Below, in pieces: positions 1 through 8,676 of a stretch of 64,000 bases of DNA; within the stretch, counting starts at the first letter, position 1, and each line of letters opens with the position of its first letter. Under the pieces are notes generated by a model that was given only the letters and a program-made list of their open reading frames with translations, made no database searches and was not told the DNA's origin. Where the stretch lies: NCBI RefSeq assembly GCF_000499845.2, contig NC_023749.2:6915030-6979029 (forward strand), given 5' to 3'. Source of the stretch: Phaseolus vulgaris (taxonomy: Eukaryota; Streptophyta; Magnoliopsida; Fabales; Fabaceae). Position numbers and translations under genes: made by a program.

Positions 1-411
1 AAATTTATTTTACTTATCCTTTAAAAGTATAATAAAGTCAGAATTTTTCTATTTTATAAATACATTTTCTGATTTAAATTAAGACTAATATCTATTAATT
101 GAAATATACTATACTCAAAGAAAAGAATATAGAGGATGTGAGAAACTGATTTAAGCAGTTGAATTACAAATAAAGAGTAAAAAACATTTTTTTCACAAAA
201 ATATATTAAATCGAAATATAAACTGATTTTACATTTAATTTAAAATATTGTAAAATGTAACAGAATATATTATCTATTATTATTATTATTATTATTTAAT
301 AAGCATTCACGAAATCCTAACCTGTGTTCTTTCAGTTTCTTCTCCAACACTGTCAACTTCTCTTCCTTCCCTGCACTGTGTGCACTATATCTCCAGCAAC
401 ATCGCCTCCGT
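1..411. other. AT-rich DNA, no gene seen
   Basis: AT-rich sequence with a short (ATT)n run near 281-296. The open frame on the minus strand across this run ends in poly-Asn and is a by-product of the repeat. The last 100 bases are less AT-rich and could be 5' untranslated sequence of the exon-like block that follows. Confidence 0.5.
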
Positions 412-547
412 ATGGTCGAATCCCCTCCCTCTCCCAATCTCAAGTCAAGCTCCATTCCCAATTCTGAGTCTGGATCTACGGCGGGACGGTTGAAGTACCT
501 CGCCGACACGCCTTGAGAACATTTGGGGCTTCCTTGACGAAGGTATG
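412..547 (+). other. Possible 5' exon of an unidentified gene
   Basis: This block is GC-richer than its surroundings. It begins with an ATG at 412 that opens a 34-codon frame ending at 516 (starting MVESPPSPNLKSSS). The block ends at a good splice donor (GACGAAG|GTATGT) at 547/548. A matching exon-like segment lies at about 4485-4548, after a TGCATTGCAG acceptor and before an AAG|GTATGC donor; one frame of it reads QQLLVDQPISKQRK. The two would be exons flanking an intron filled by transposon DNA. I do not recognise the protein, and the frames do not join cleanly without a stop, so it may be a 5' UTR exon with a small upstream frame, or a gene fragment. Confidence 0.25.
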
Positions 548-979
548 TTGTCCAATGTTCTATTCTTTAATTTGCATTTAGTGCATTGTAGTGTGTTTAC
601 TTTGCATTGCAGTGCATTAATTACTTTGCATTTATCATATCTTCAATAGGATAAGGATTGAATATGTGTGTAACACTAAAAAAAAGGATAATTGATTGAT
701 ACTTAGTGAGAAAGAGAATGAATGAGGATGATGGAAAAACAGGGTGGAATGGTGGTGAGTTTATAGGGCATCATTTGGTTGTGTGAGAATTGTCATAGCC
801 AAATGAATGTACAAAAGCTGTCTAGGTCTCTGCTATCTGTTGCAATGTGTTTTTGTGGTGAGTTGATGGCGGTCGGAGTTGATTAGGTATAACAATGGCT
901 AGTACTAAGCTATGAAACATAAACATGCATACGCTACGGTGTATATATATATATATATATATATATTAATATACTTTAT
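548..979. other. Intergenic or intronic DNA with TA microsatellite
   Basis: No coding signal. It contains a (TA)n run at about 941-966, directly before the hAT-derived inverted repeat. A similar (AT)n run sits at the outer end of the other arm near 4248-4264. Confidence 0.5.
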
Positions 980-2704
980 CATAAAAAAAAGTAAGAGAAA
1001 CATTTATAAAAGAATCTATAAAACATAAATTTATGTAAATTATAATATTTGATTTTTATTTTTGTTCATTCTTATTTTTATTAAAAAATATAACTTCTAA
1101 TTATGGTTGATAAGAAGATAAACTAGCAATATTAAGAATCTCATTGTCATCTAGTAAAAGTTCATCTCTTTCAATATTTCACAATTTAGTTTCTCCTTTT
1201 TTATTTTAAGGATTTTCTTGGGAGAAGATGAAGATTACTATGTAAAAATATTAGACCATTTGTTCTTTTTAGTGTCATCTTTTTTTTTAAAGAATGTATA
1301 GAAGAGTAAGTAATCAAATTCCTTTTACAACTACAAGAAGAATGCAATTGTCCAAATAATTTAAGAGCTATCTTCTGAAGTATTGGTGCATGAGCTCTAT
1401 GAACAATCTAATGTTATATTGCATCTATTTTACCTCTAACATTAAAGAGTCAACATTAGAAAAATCTTCTCTTCCTTATGAAAAGTTTGCAAATTCTATA
1501 TTTATCTGTCTCCTTGCATCCACATGGTCAAAAGTACCTTTCAAAACATTCATCTCATGATTAAGTTCCATGAGATGAGACAAATATTTGTGAATTTTCA
1601 TTTAACCATTTATGACTATAATATTTACAACATTAAAAATATATAAACATAAATTAATATAATATTATATATAATATGTCCATAATAAAATATAATTAAA
1701 AAATAATTTCACTATACGATGTATTATTACCTTGGATTTAAAGAAAGGGCAAGACAATGAAGAAATGCATTACTCTTATTTCAGCAATCAACTAATATTG
1801 AGTTTACTATCTCAAAAAATGATGAATGTTTGACTTCTGTCTTTATTTCAGGTTGGTATATGACATTTTTTCACGTTTTCAATAATTAAATTTCACATTT
1901 CGTATACTAAGTGATTAGTAGCCATATTTGTATTTATTTTTCCTATGAAAATCATAAGTAGGAGTAGTAAAAACAAGTATATAATCAATCTTCATCTACC
2001 AATTATCAATTAATAAAGTTTCTTTCATAAATTGTGCACTATCTCTTATCATCTTTGTAAGAGGACCATTTGTTACTAATAATTATCTCTTGGAGTCCTT
2101 ATCAATAATTTAAGAGATTCAAAAACATTGTTGATAAACATAAATATTTCTTATAGTATTTTTTTGTTGCACAACTATTTTTTAATGCAAGATTCAAGGT
2201 GTGCAGTACACAATGAGTCCAATAAATTGAAGAAAATTTTAATTCTATAAGCATACCTGTTGCCTTACATATATAATTGCATTATCAGTTATAATTTGTA
2301 TCACATTTTTTGGCTCAACCTCCATAATTGCATATCTTGTGTGATTAACAATAAAATCTTTGTCCCTTATCTCACAACCTATCACTAACAATTGTTGCAC
2401 CTTTCTGATTTCATGAGTTTCGTATAGGTTGCAAAATATTTTTTACATGACTTCTTTCTTTTGAAAGTAAAGGGCCTATCAATTTATTATATGTTGGTAG
2501 TACATATTCACTAAGATTAGAAGTATTAGCTACATAAGAAAATTCACTTTTATAATAAGCACTTTTGGCTAGATTAAATGGTAATCCTGAAGAATAAAAC
2601 ATCTTCGCTATTTCACAATCAAGAGTATCTCTCGCTTGAATATTGAAAGAAGCTTGTAAAGAACCTTTGAAGTCAATAGATGAATCAAGTGAGATAAAGA
2701 ACAA
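980..2704 (-). pseudogene. Decayed hAT-family transposase, left arm of inverted repeat
   Basis: Read on the minus strand, 2704 to 2411 is open and resembles the region before the DUF659 domain of plant hAT transposases (phrases such as GLPFNLAKSAYY and LLSKERSHVKNILQP). Towards lower coordinates the homology continues with stops and frame breaks: a DUF659-like IITDNA segment near 2290, then a region matching the C-terminal half of the opposite arm. It is clearly inactive. Bases about 980-2330 are an inverted copy of about 2745-4235 on the plus strand, at roughly 80-85% identity by eye. No terminal inverted repeats or target duplication were found. Confidence 0.65.
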
Positions 2705-2744
2705 AAAGTTTATTCCTAAACACCTAAAAAGATGTAATTACGGA

Positions 2745-4235
2745 GTTTGAGCTAAAAAATGTGGTGCAAATTATAATTGATAATGCAGTTGTATGGAAGG
2801 CCGTGTGTATGCTTATAAAATTAAAATTTTCTTCAATTTTTTGAACTCTTTGTGTAGTGCACTTCTTCAATCTTGCATTAAAAAATATTTGTGCAGCAAA
2901 AAAAATACTGAAATAGTGATATTTATCAACAATGTTTTAGGATCTCTCAAATTGTTTATAATGCTACTTTTATTAAAACCTTTATTGTAGGACACTCTTA
3001 TGAGATTATCAATGTTCAATAACTTTAACTCATTGAAGTTGCTTACTCTTGCTCCAACAAGATTTGCATCAACCATGTCATGCTAAAAATGTTTAGAAGT
3101 TTGAAAAAAGAACTTCAAGAGATGATTATTAGTGATGAATGGTATTCTTGAGAATAATGTGGATAGTGCACAATTTGTGAAAGAAACTTTGTTGACTGAT
3201 AACTGGTGGATGAATGTTAATTACATACTTGCTTTTAATGCTTCTAATTATAATGTTCTATGTTCTTAGAAAAACAACAGATACAATTATGGCTACTATT
3301 CACTTAAGTATACGAAATGTGAGATTAAATTATTGAAGATATGAAAAAGGTCATATATCAACGTGAAAAAAAGACAAAAGTTGTTAATTCATCGTATTTT
3401 GAGGTAGTAAACTCAATATTAATGGATGGTTGGACTAAACGTAGCACATCTCTTCATTGCCTTGCTCATTCTTTAGACCTAAGGTAATACATTGTATAGT
3501 TAAATTATTTATAGTTTTATTTTATTGCGTACATATCATTTATAATATCATAAATTTATAATATTATATTAATTTATGTTCTTAATGTTGTAGATATTAT
3601 AGTCATAAATGGTTAAATAATGAAGATTTATAAAGACTTGTCCCACATCAAGATGTTGAACTTATGAAAGGAATAAATGTTTTAAGATGTACTTTGATGA
3701 TCCGGATGTAAGGAGATAGGTAAATATAGAATTTTCAGATGGAAGAGAATATTTTGTTTAATGTTGACTCTTTAAGGGATAAAGATAAAATGGATGCAAA
3801 ATCATTGTGGGTTGTTCATGGAGCTCATGCACCAACACTTCAGAAGATGATCCTTAAATTGCTTGAACAACTGTGTTCTTCTTCTTGTTGTGAAAGGAAT
3901 TGAAGTACCTACTCTTTTATACATCTTTTTTGAAAATAAGAAATAAGATGACATTTAAAAGGGCGGAAGATTTAGTATCTGTCCATATTTTTCTTCATCT
4001 CCTCTCAAAAAAAATCCTCAAAATACAAAGAAGAGAAAACTAAATTGTGAGATAACTTTTTACTTGATGATAATAATTCTTGATATTGATTATCTCTTGA
4101 TGAATCGGAATTAGAAGTTGTATATTTTTTTAATGAGGATAAACAAATATAAAAATCAAATATTATGATTTACAGAAGTTTATGTTTTGTTAGACTTTTT
4201 TTATAAATATTTCTCTGGATTTTTTCGGATGACCA
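2745..4235 (+). pseudogene. Decayed hAT-family transposase, right arm of inverted repeat
   Basis: Plus-strand translation in shifting frames gives DUF659/hAT phrases: KNVVQIIIDNAVVWKA near 2757, then NLALKNICAAK near 2875, KETLLTDNWWMNV near 3185 and VVNSILMDGWTKRSTSLHCLAHSLDLR near 3410-3480 (quoted in part). Many stops and frameshifts show it is dead. An AT-rich intron-like stretch lies at 3484-3590. The copy starts at a point corresponding to about 2330 of the left arm, so the left element retains about 375 bp more at its 5' end. The two sit head to head. Confidence 0.65.
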
Positions 4236-4321
4236 AGTATGTTAATACATATATATATATATATCCGTATCCGTGTTCTATAATTTCTAATTTAACCGTA
4301 TCCTGTATATGTGTCTGTATC

Positions 4322-4441
4322 TGTTGGAGATCCCACATCGACTAGAGATTAGAGCCTTTCATAATATATAAGTGGGTGCAAACCTCACTCTATGAACCGG
4401 TTTTATAGGGTTGAGTTAAGCTTAAAGTCCACTTCTTAATA
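4322..4441 (+). mobile_element. 120-bp TRIM/solo-LTR-like element
   Basis: The element begins TGTTGGAGATCCCACATCG and ends ACTTCTTAATA. It is flanked on both sides by GTATC (4317-4321 and 4442-4446), a perfect 5-bp target-site duplication as left by LTR elements. The final CA expected of an LTR is TA here. The sequence resembles a short LTR family I recall as common in legume genomes; that recognition is from memory. No internal region is present, so it is a solo LTR or one terminal repeat of a TRIM. It is inserted in sequence of the GTATCCGTGTCTGTATC type that recurs at 23210-23575. Confidence 0.7.
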
Positions 4442-4446
4442 GTATC

Positions 4447-5615
4447 TCTGTTTTACGGGTTACTTTGCTTTACTGCATTGCAGTGCCAGTGTTCTTGGTG
4501 ATTTCCAACAACTCTTGGTTGATCAACCAATATCCAAGCAGAGGAAGGTATGCTAGAATTATTCGTGAGGTAGTAGAAGTTATGTTTTGGTCATTAAACA
4601 TAATTTCGTGTAATGCTTATGATAATCATTAGGAATGCTTCATTTTGAATTAGACCTCTTGATGCTTCTGTATATGATCTTTAGATCTCTGTTGGAGCAT
4701 TGTTAATTTTTATTTTATTTTCAATTGAGCATTGTTAATGAATAGATCTACTATTAAAGTAAATTGGAGTTTGTTAAATTTTTGAGACTTGGTTTTGGTT
4801 TGAAATAGTTTATACTTCTGAGATTTTACATTGTTTTGTTTAAAGAATCTATAAACTAAAACTCTACAAGTCTGGTGCTACCCCTTATTTTTTTAGGAAA
4901 ACTAAATATGTTAACCTAAAGATGGACATTTTATTAAACAATTTTAACTTTTAAGATATGTTGTCTCTTTGGTGTTCTCTACTGGTAGGACAACAAGGTA
5001 ACGTGTATGTAAGAAGAATCTGGGGTATTCCTTATCTGAAAATATGAAAGTAATCACTTGAGATACTGATATCTATTTGGGAGAGAGAGAATGGATACTA
5101 TCAAATTACCTGTTTCTTGTTATTTTTCTAAGCATTTCCTGCGTTGTTTTAGAAACACAAGACCTGATATCACCTTGATGCAGGCCTGAGAAACTTAAGA
5201 AATCTGGATTGCTTTTTTAGACCTTATAAGATGTCAAATTTGATTAAACTGTTTTAAAGTAAATTGGAGTTTGTTAAATTTCTGAGACTTAGATACAAAA
5301 TTTCTGAAACTTGTCTCTTACAATTTAAAAACACAGAAGTAAACAATCTCATCTCACAAAAGATATAAGAATACAAGGTCCATATATGCTAGCTTTCAAG
5401 GCTCTTTTTGTAGTTTTATGGATGCTCTCACTTTTTTTTCTCTAACCTTAGTTTTCAAGGCTTGCTTATTTTTTACAGCAATTATTTTTCTCTTCTAAAG
5501 TAATTATTTAGTCAAACTCTTTCTTTTCAGGAAAAGAAAAATAAAGTTGTTGTTGTGCTATTTATCGCTTCTAGACTTAGATTCAAGTTTTTATTCGATC
5601 TATTTAATTGTTGAA
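4447..5615. other. Intergenic DNA with an exon-like patch and a 37-bp direct repeat
   Basis: An exon-like segment at about 4485-4548 lies between good splice signals (see the exon candidate at 412-547). A 37-bp sequence at 4754-4790 recurs at 5254-5290, exactly 500 bases on, with one mismatch. Otherwise I see no gene. The 6-kb duplicated unit begins at 5616. Confidence 0.4.
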
Positions 5616-5677
5616 TAGTTACTTACTATGCTTTAATTCTTCAAGTTCATAGACAATTTTGTTAGTAATAGGTTATT

Positions 5678-5875
5678 TTGTGTTTTTTATTGGATATTTT
5701 GTTTTTATCTCTAATACAACATAATCATGGACAAAATTGGATGGTAGCACCTAGATCATCTATTAGGTATTTGAATGGATTGAAATTTTTTCTAAATTTT
5801 GAATTTGAAAATGCTGCATATAGTTTGTATTTGGGTAACCGAAAGGAAGTGTATGAACATTTAATGAGGTGAGTT
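5678..5875 (+). pseudogene. CACTA-type transposase-associated domain relic (copy 1)
   Basis: A 64-codon open frame. From about 5720 it reads like the N-terminal transposase-associated domain of plant En/Spm (CACTA) proteins: a W-M-x-APR-S start, then YLNGLKFFLNFEFENA, then GN-R-KEVYEHL. The Cys-rich middle segment normal for the family is missing, and nothing downstream continues the protein. It is a short, dead fragment. An identical copy is at 11684-11881. Confidence 0.5.
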
Positions 5876-5938
5876 TTCCATGGAAATGTGGATCTTCAAA
5901 GAAGAAATGTGTAAGGATCATCTACGTAGAGGGTGAGT

Positions 5939-6250
5939 ATGCAAGTACAAGTGAGGCAGAGAGATTGTTGCGTCATCATTTTTGTGTTACAGAACTGGAG
6001 TGTTATAATGGTTGTGTTGCACAATTGAGACTCTAATAATGCAAGTACAAGTGAGGCAGAGAGATTGTTGCGTCATCATTTTTGTGTTACAGAACTGGAG
6101 TGTTATAATGGTTGTGTTGCACAATTGAGACTCTAATCTGCTATGGCTGGTGTCTGTTCTGATGTGAGGAAAAAGGAAGAAGCGATTTCCTTTTTATTTT
6201 GAGGTTGAGAAAGAATGATGTAAGCAAGCAAGGTGAGTTAGAAAGATAAA
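5939..6250 (-). pseudogene. FLA gene relic: signal-peptide start and 5' flank, with a 100-bp internal tandem duplication
   Basis: This matches the start codon region and 5' flank of FLA-E (42745-42930) in the same orientation. Shared landmarks are the ACAAGTGAG stretch of the signal peptide, the GTTGC-TCAT start region, and the leader around TTTTGATGTGAGGAAAA. Only the 5' end of an FLA gene is present; the fasciclin domain is gone. A 99-base segment occurs twice in tandem (5939-6037 and 6039-6137, period 100), covering the former start of the gene. An identical relic lies at 11945-12256. Confidence 0.6.
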
Positions 6251-6808
6251 GGCTTTGCTCAGCATACAAATGAAGATAAAACACTCTTCATTATTAACTG
6301 AATGGTATGTATTGTTTTGGAATTTGGAAAATTCTTCATATCCAACTTTACATTATAAGAGGGATATGTACAATTTTAGCAAAGTTTTGTAATCCAACCA
6401 TTATTTGTTTATATTGAATTACCAAACGTTACAACTACTCATTGTCTAACCTTGTAAATAAATATATTTCTTTTGACGAGCTATAAATAAATATTTAAGT
6501 ATGACATGCAGTATGCTTAAACTTGGAGGTGGAAATTGGTACAAGGACAGTTTGTATTAATTTCTCTTAAGAAGGCGTAATAAGCTTGTAAATATATTGA
6601 GGAAACCATAAGTCAACAGCACAACACTTAAATTAGTTTATAGAGGAAAACAACAACCACTCTGATAAATTCACCGCTACAATATTCGAATTTCATTCTG
6701 GACTCACCATATTCACTCCTTTCTCGCAATCAGGCAACACATTTCATTCTTGAACATCAAAAGTATACTAGCTTGAACGTTGGCAAATTCAGTGAAACCA
6801 ATTTTGGT
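6251..6808. other. 3' flank of FLA-A, shared with other FLA loci
   Basis: No gene. The stretch around 6390-6480 (ACAACTACTCATTGTCTAACC and following) is recognisably similar to the DNA downstream of FLA-C (about 35370-35460) and FLA-F (about 43860-43970). The FLA duplications therefore carried 3' flanking DNA along. Confidence 0.5.
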
Positions 6809-7681
6809 TCATGATGACAATATAATAAGGAGAATTGGTCCAAGGACAAGTGACAACCACTTTCCATGATTGATTTTAACAGTGCCAGAGGTATCGTGTG
6901 TGCCATTAATCTCAGATGAATCTGAGGAATCTGGAGAAATTGACTTCTCCTTGTCCGCTTTAGGAGCCTTTGCTGATGGTTCCGGAGCCAATGAGGGTGC
7001 CTTTGCAGGTGCCTTAGCAACAACAAAGAAGTCCATAGGAAGAAGCACCTTTCCCACCTTATAAATAGCAAGATGCTTATCTGTGTATACTATGCCTGTG
7101 ATAGTGGTGTTAACCTCCCCTGTTGAGATGTTCACACTCCCTCCGTAACTTATCACATTCAGTTCCACCTTTCCAGGTTTAGCTCCTGCAAGTGTTCTCA
7201 CAGGGTTGGTTAGAGTATCAAAGTTGGAGCTGGACACATAGTCTGAAAGAACATGGAACTGTAAGAGCTCGAGTTTTTGGCCATCAGAAAGAGAGTTGAG
7301 GAAGCCTGCTTTGAGTTCAGAGAAGGAACTGTCATCAGGTGCAAGAATGGTGATGCCACCTGATTTAGTAGTGAGGAGCTGTGCATTGAGTTGGTTGATC
7401 AATTGGGTGGTTTTCATGAGGCGGATAAGGATGTTGAATGACTTAGCCTGCCTCAGGATTCCAACAATGTCAACAGCTGCAGTGTCAGGGGTGGAATCAC
7501 TTGGTGACTGTGGCAATGAGGGAACCAATGGTTTCGGGGCTGCAGCTGGTGGTGTAGGGATAGGTTGGGATGGTTTTAGAGGGGAAGCAGCTGGTGCTAA
7601 CTGGGCTAAAGTGGTGGTGAAAAACAAAGATGAAAGTAGCACTGCTAGTGAGAAGGACAAGAGACGTTGCTTTTTCATCAT
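6809..7681 (-). CDS. Fasciclin-like arabinogalactan protein, FLA11/12 type (FLA-A)
   Basis: Single-exon gene, 290 aa. Layout: hydrophobic signal peptide 1-26; Pro/Ala/Ser-rich arabinogalactan module about 27-66; one fasciclin (FAS1) domain about 70-215 with the H1 box ITILAPDDSSF (110-120), a QFH motif and an H2-like stretch ending in KVGKVLLP; a second AP/SP-rich module; then a hydrophobic tail suited to GPI anchoring. N-glycosylation sites include NIS and NTT. One FAS1 domain between two AG modules with a GPI signal is the group A plan of Arabidopsis FLA11/FLA12, wall proteins linked to secondary wall properties. Start chosen at the first of two adjacent Met codons; a TATA box lies about 104 bp upstream. 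The coding sequence is identical to FLA-B. Confidence 0.93.
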   Translation of the reverse strand: MMKKQRLLSFSLAVLLSSLFFTTTLAQLAPAASPLKPSQPIPTPPAAAPKPLVPSLPQSPSDSTPDTAAVDIVGILRQAKSFNILIRLMKTTQLINQLNAQLLTTKSGGITILAPDDSSFSELKAGFLNSLSDGQKLELLQFHVLSDYVSSSNFDTLTNPVRTLAGAKPGKVELNVISYGGSVNISTGEVNTTITGIVYTDKHLAIYKVGKVLLPMDFFVVAKAPAKAPSLAPEPSAKAPKADKEKSISPDSSDSSEINGTHDTSGTVKINHGKWLSLVLGPILLIILSS

Positions 7682-7784
7682 TTTGGTTTTGTTAAATGAT
7701 GGTTTAGAGATGATATTGGAAAGGAGTGCAAATGATAGGAATTGTAATGAGCTGTTGATGCATTATTGATATGGTGGGGATGGG

Positions 7785-7791
7785 TTTTATA
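7785..7791 (-). promoter_or_regulatory. TATA box of FLA-A
   Basis: TATAAAA on the minus strand, about 104 bases before the ATG at 7681. The same motif and spacing occur in front of FLA-B, C, E and F. Confidence 0.65.
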
Positions 7792-7849
7792 GAGAAAGTT
7801 TGGGAGTTGGAGACAATGATAGGTAGATGAAAGGCTTTGTTTTAAAACC

Positions 7850-8340
7850 TTAAATTGTGATTTGTGAGCATACACTCAGTTGTAAGCTGCCAAGGATATT
7901 GAGGTGTTGCATCAACGATGGTATACCGATATATTAAGCATGGAGCAATGCATTTTAATGATTGATAGCCATACCAATCTTCCATCGCAATCAAATGATT
8001 TTGAGAATAGTATTGCTTTTTGCTGAGACCATTGTAATCAAACGGCATGAGTTTTTTTCTTTATTTTTCTTTTTCTGAGTACCATAAGGCGAAAGAAAGA
8101 GTGGTTGATCAAACAATAAAAGCAATGTCAGTTAGTTTCCATGTCTCTCGATCATCATGAGCAGGTCGAACAATTTGTATAATATTAGGTGTATATCTCC
8201 AATCATAATTCTAATACATAACCTATTAGATTCATTGTATGTTTCTTATATTTTACATATAAACACGCTCACTTGAATCAAATACGTGGTCTAATAGGAT
8301 GTGAAATTACACTCCTAAAACTATGCCGATAAAAAAACAC
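7850..8340 (-). promoter_or_regulatory. Upstream promoter region conserved among FLA-A/B, C and F
   Basis: Upstream sequence is shared with FLA-C (about 36770-36945) and FLA-F (about 49520-49850). The best block contains ATATTGAGGTGTTGCATCAA on the plus strand, followed by GCATTTTAATGATTG and TTTTTGCTGAGACCATTGTAA. Similarity with FLA-F continues to about 8340 (TTACACTCCTAAAACT). It could hold cis elements or simply reflect recent duplication. I did not identify specific factor sites. Confidence 0.45.
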
Positions 8341-8676
8341 ACTCCTAATATAATGAATTTTATTTTAGAGAAATTATTCATTATTTTTCTTTCCCACTCT
8401 TATGTATGGGAACAATTTCTTGTCTAGTGAGTAAGAAACCTTACTTTAGAGTAAAAAAGACGACTAAACATCACACGTAATTTATTAATGAAGAGTTTCC
8501 TCTTTCATAAAAAAATACACTGTTTTGTTTGACATTTTTTTGCCTAGTTGACTACCAGAATGCCATTTAACATTGAACAACGAGGAATCAATTTCAACTC
8601 AGTCTAAGGGACCTGGGAGAGTACAGAGTGTTATTCAACCAAGTACAAACTTATAAGTGGGCTTGAAGCAACACAT

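Noticed and set aside
270..509. 79-aa minus-strand open frame
   Set aside because: Ends in a poly-Asn run from an ATT microsatellite and overlaps a better plus-strand exon candidate. No domain.
7296..7769. 157-aa plus-strand frame antisense to FLA-A, with its duplicate at 13302-13775
   Set aside because: Exact shadow of the FLA coding sequence on the other strand. It recurs wherever the FAS1 domain is conserved (36230, 48949), as expected of codon-bias shadows.
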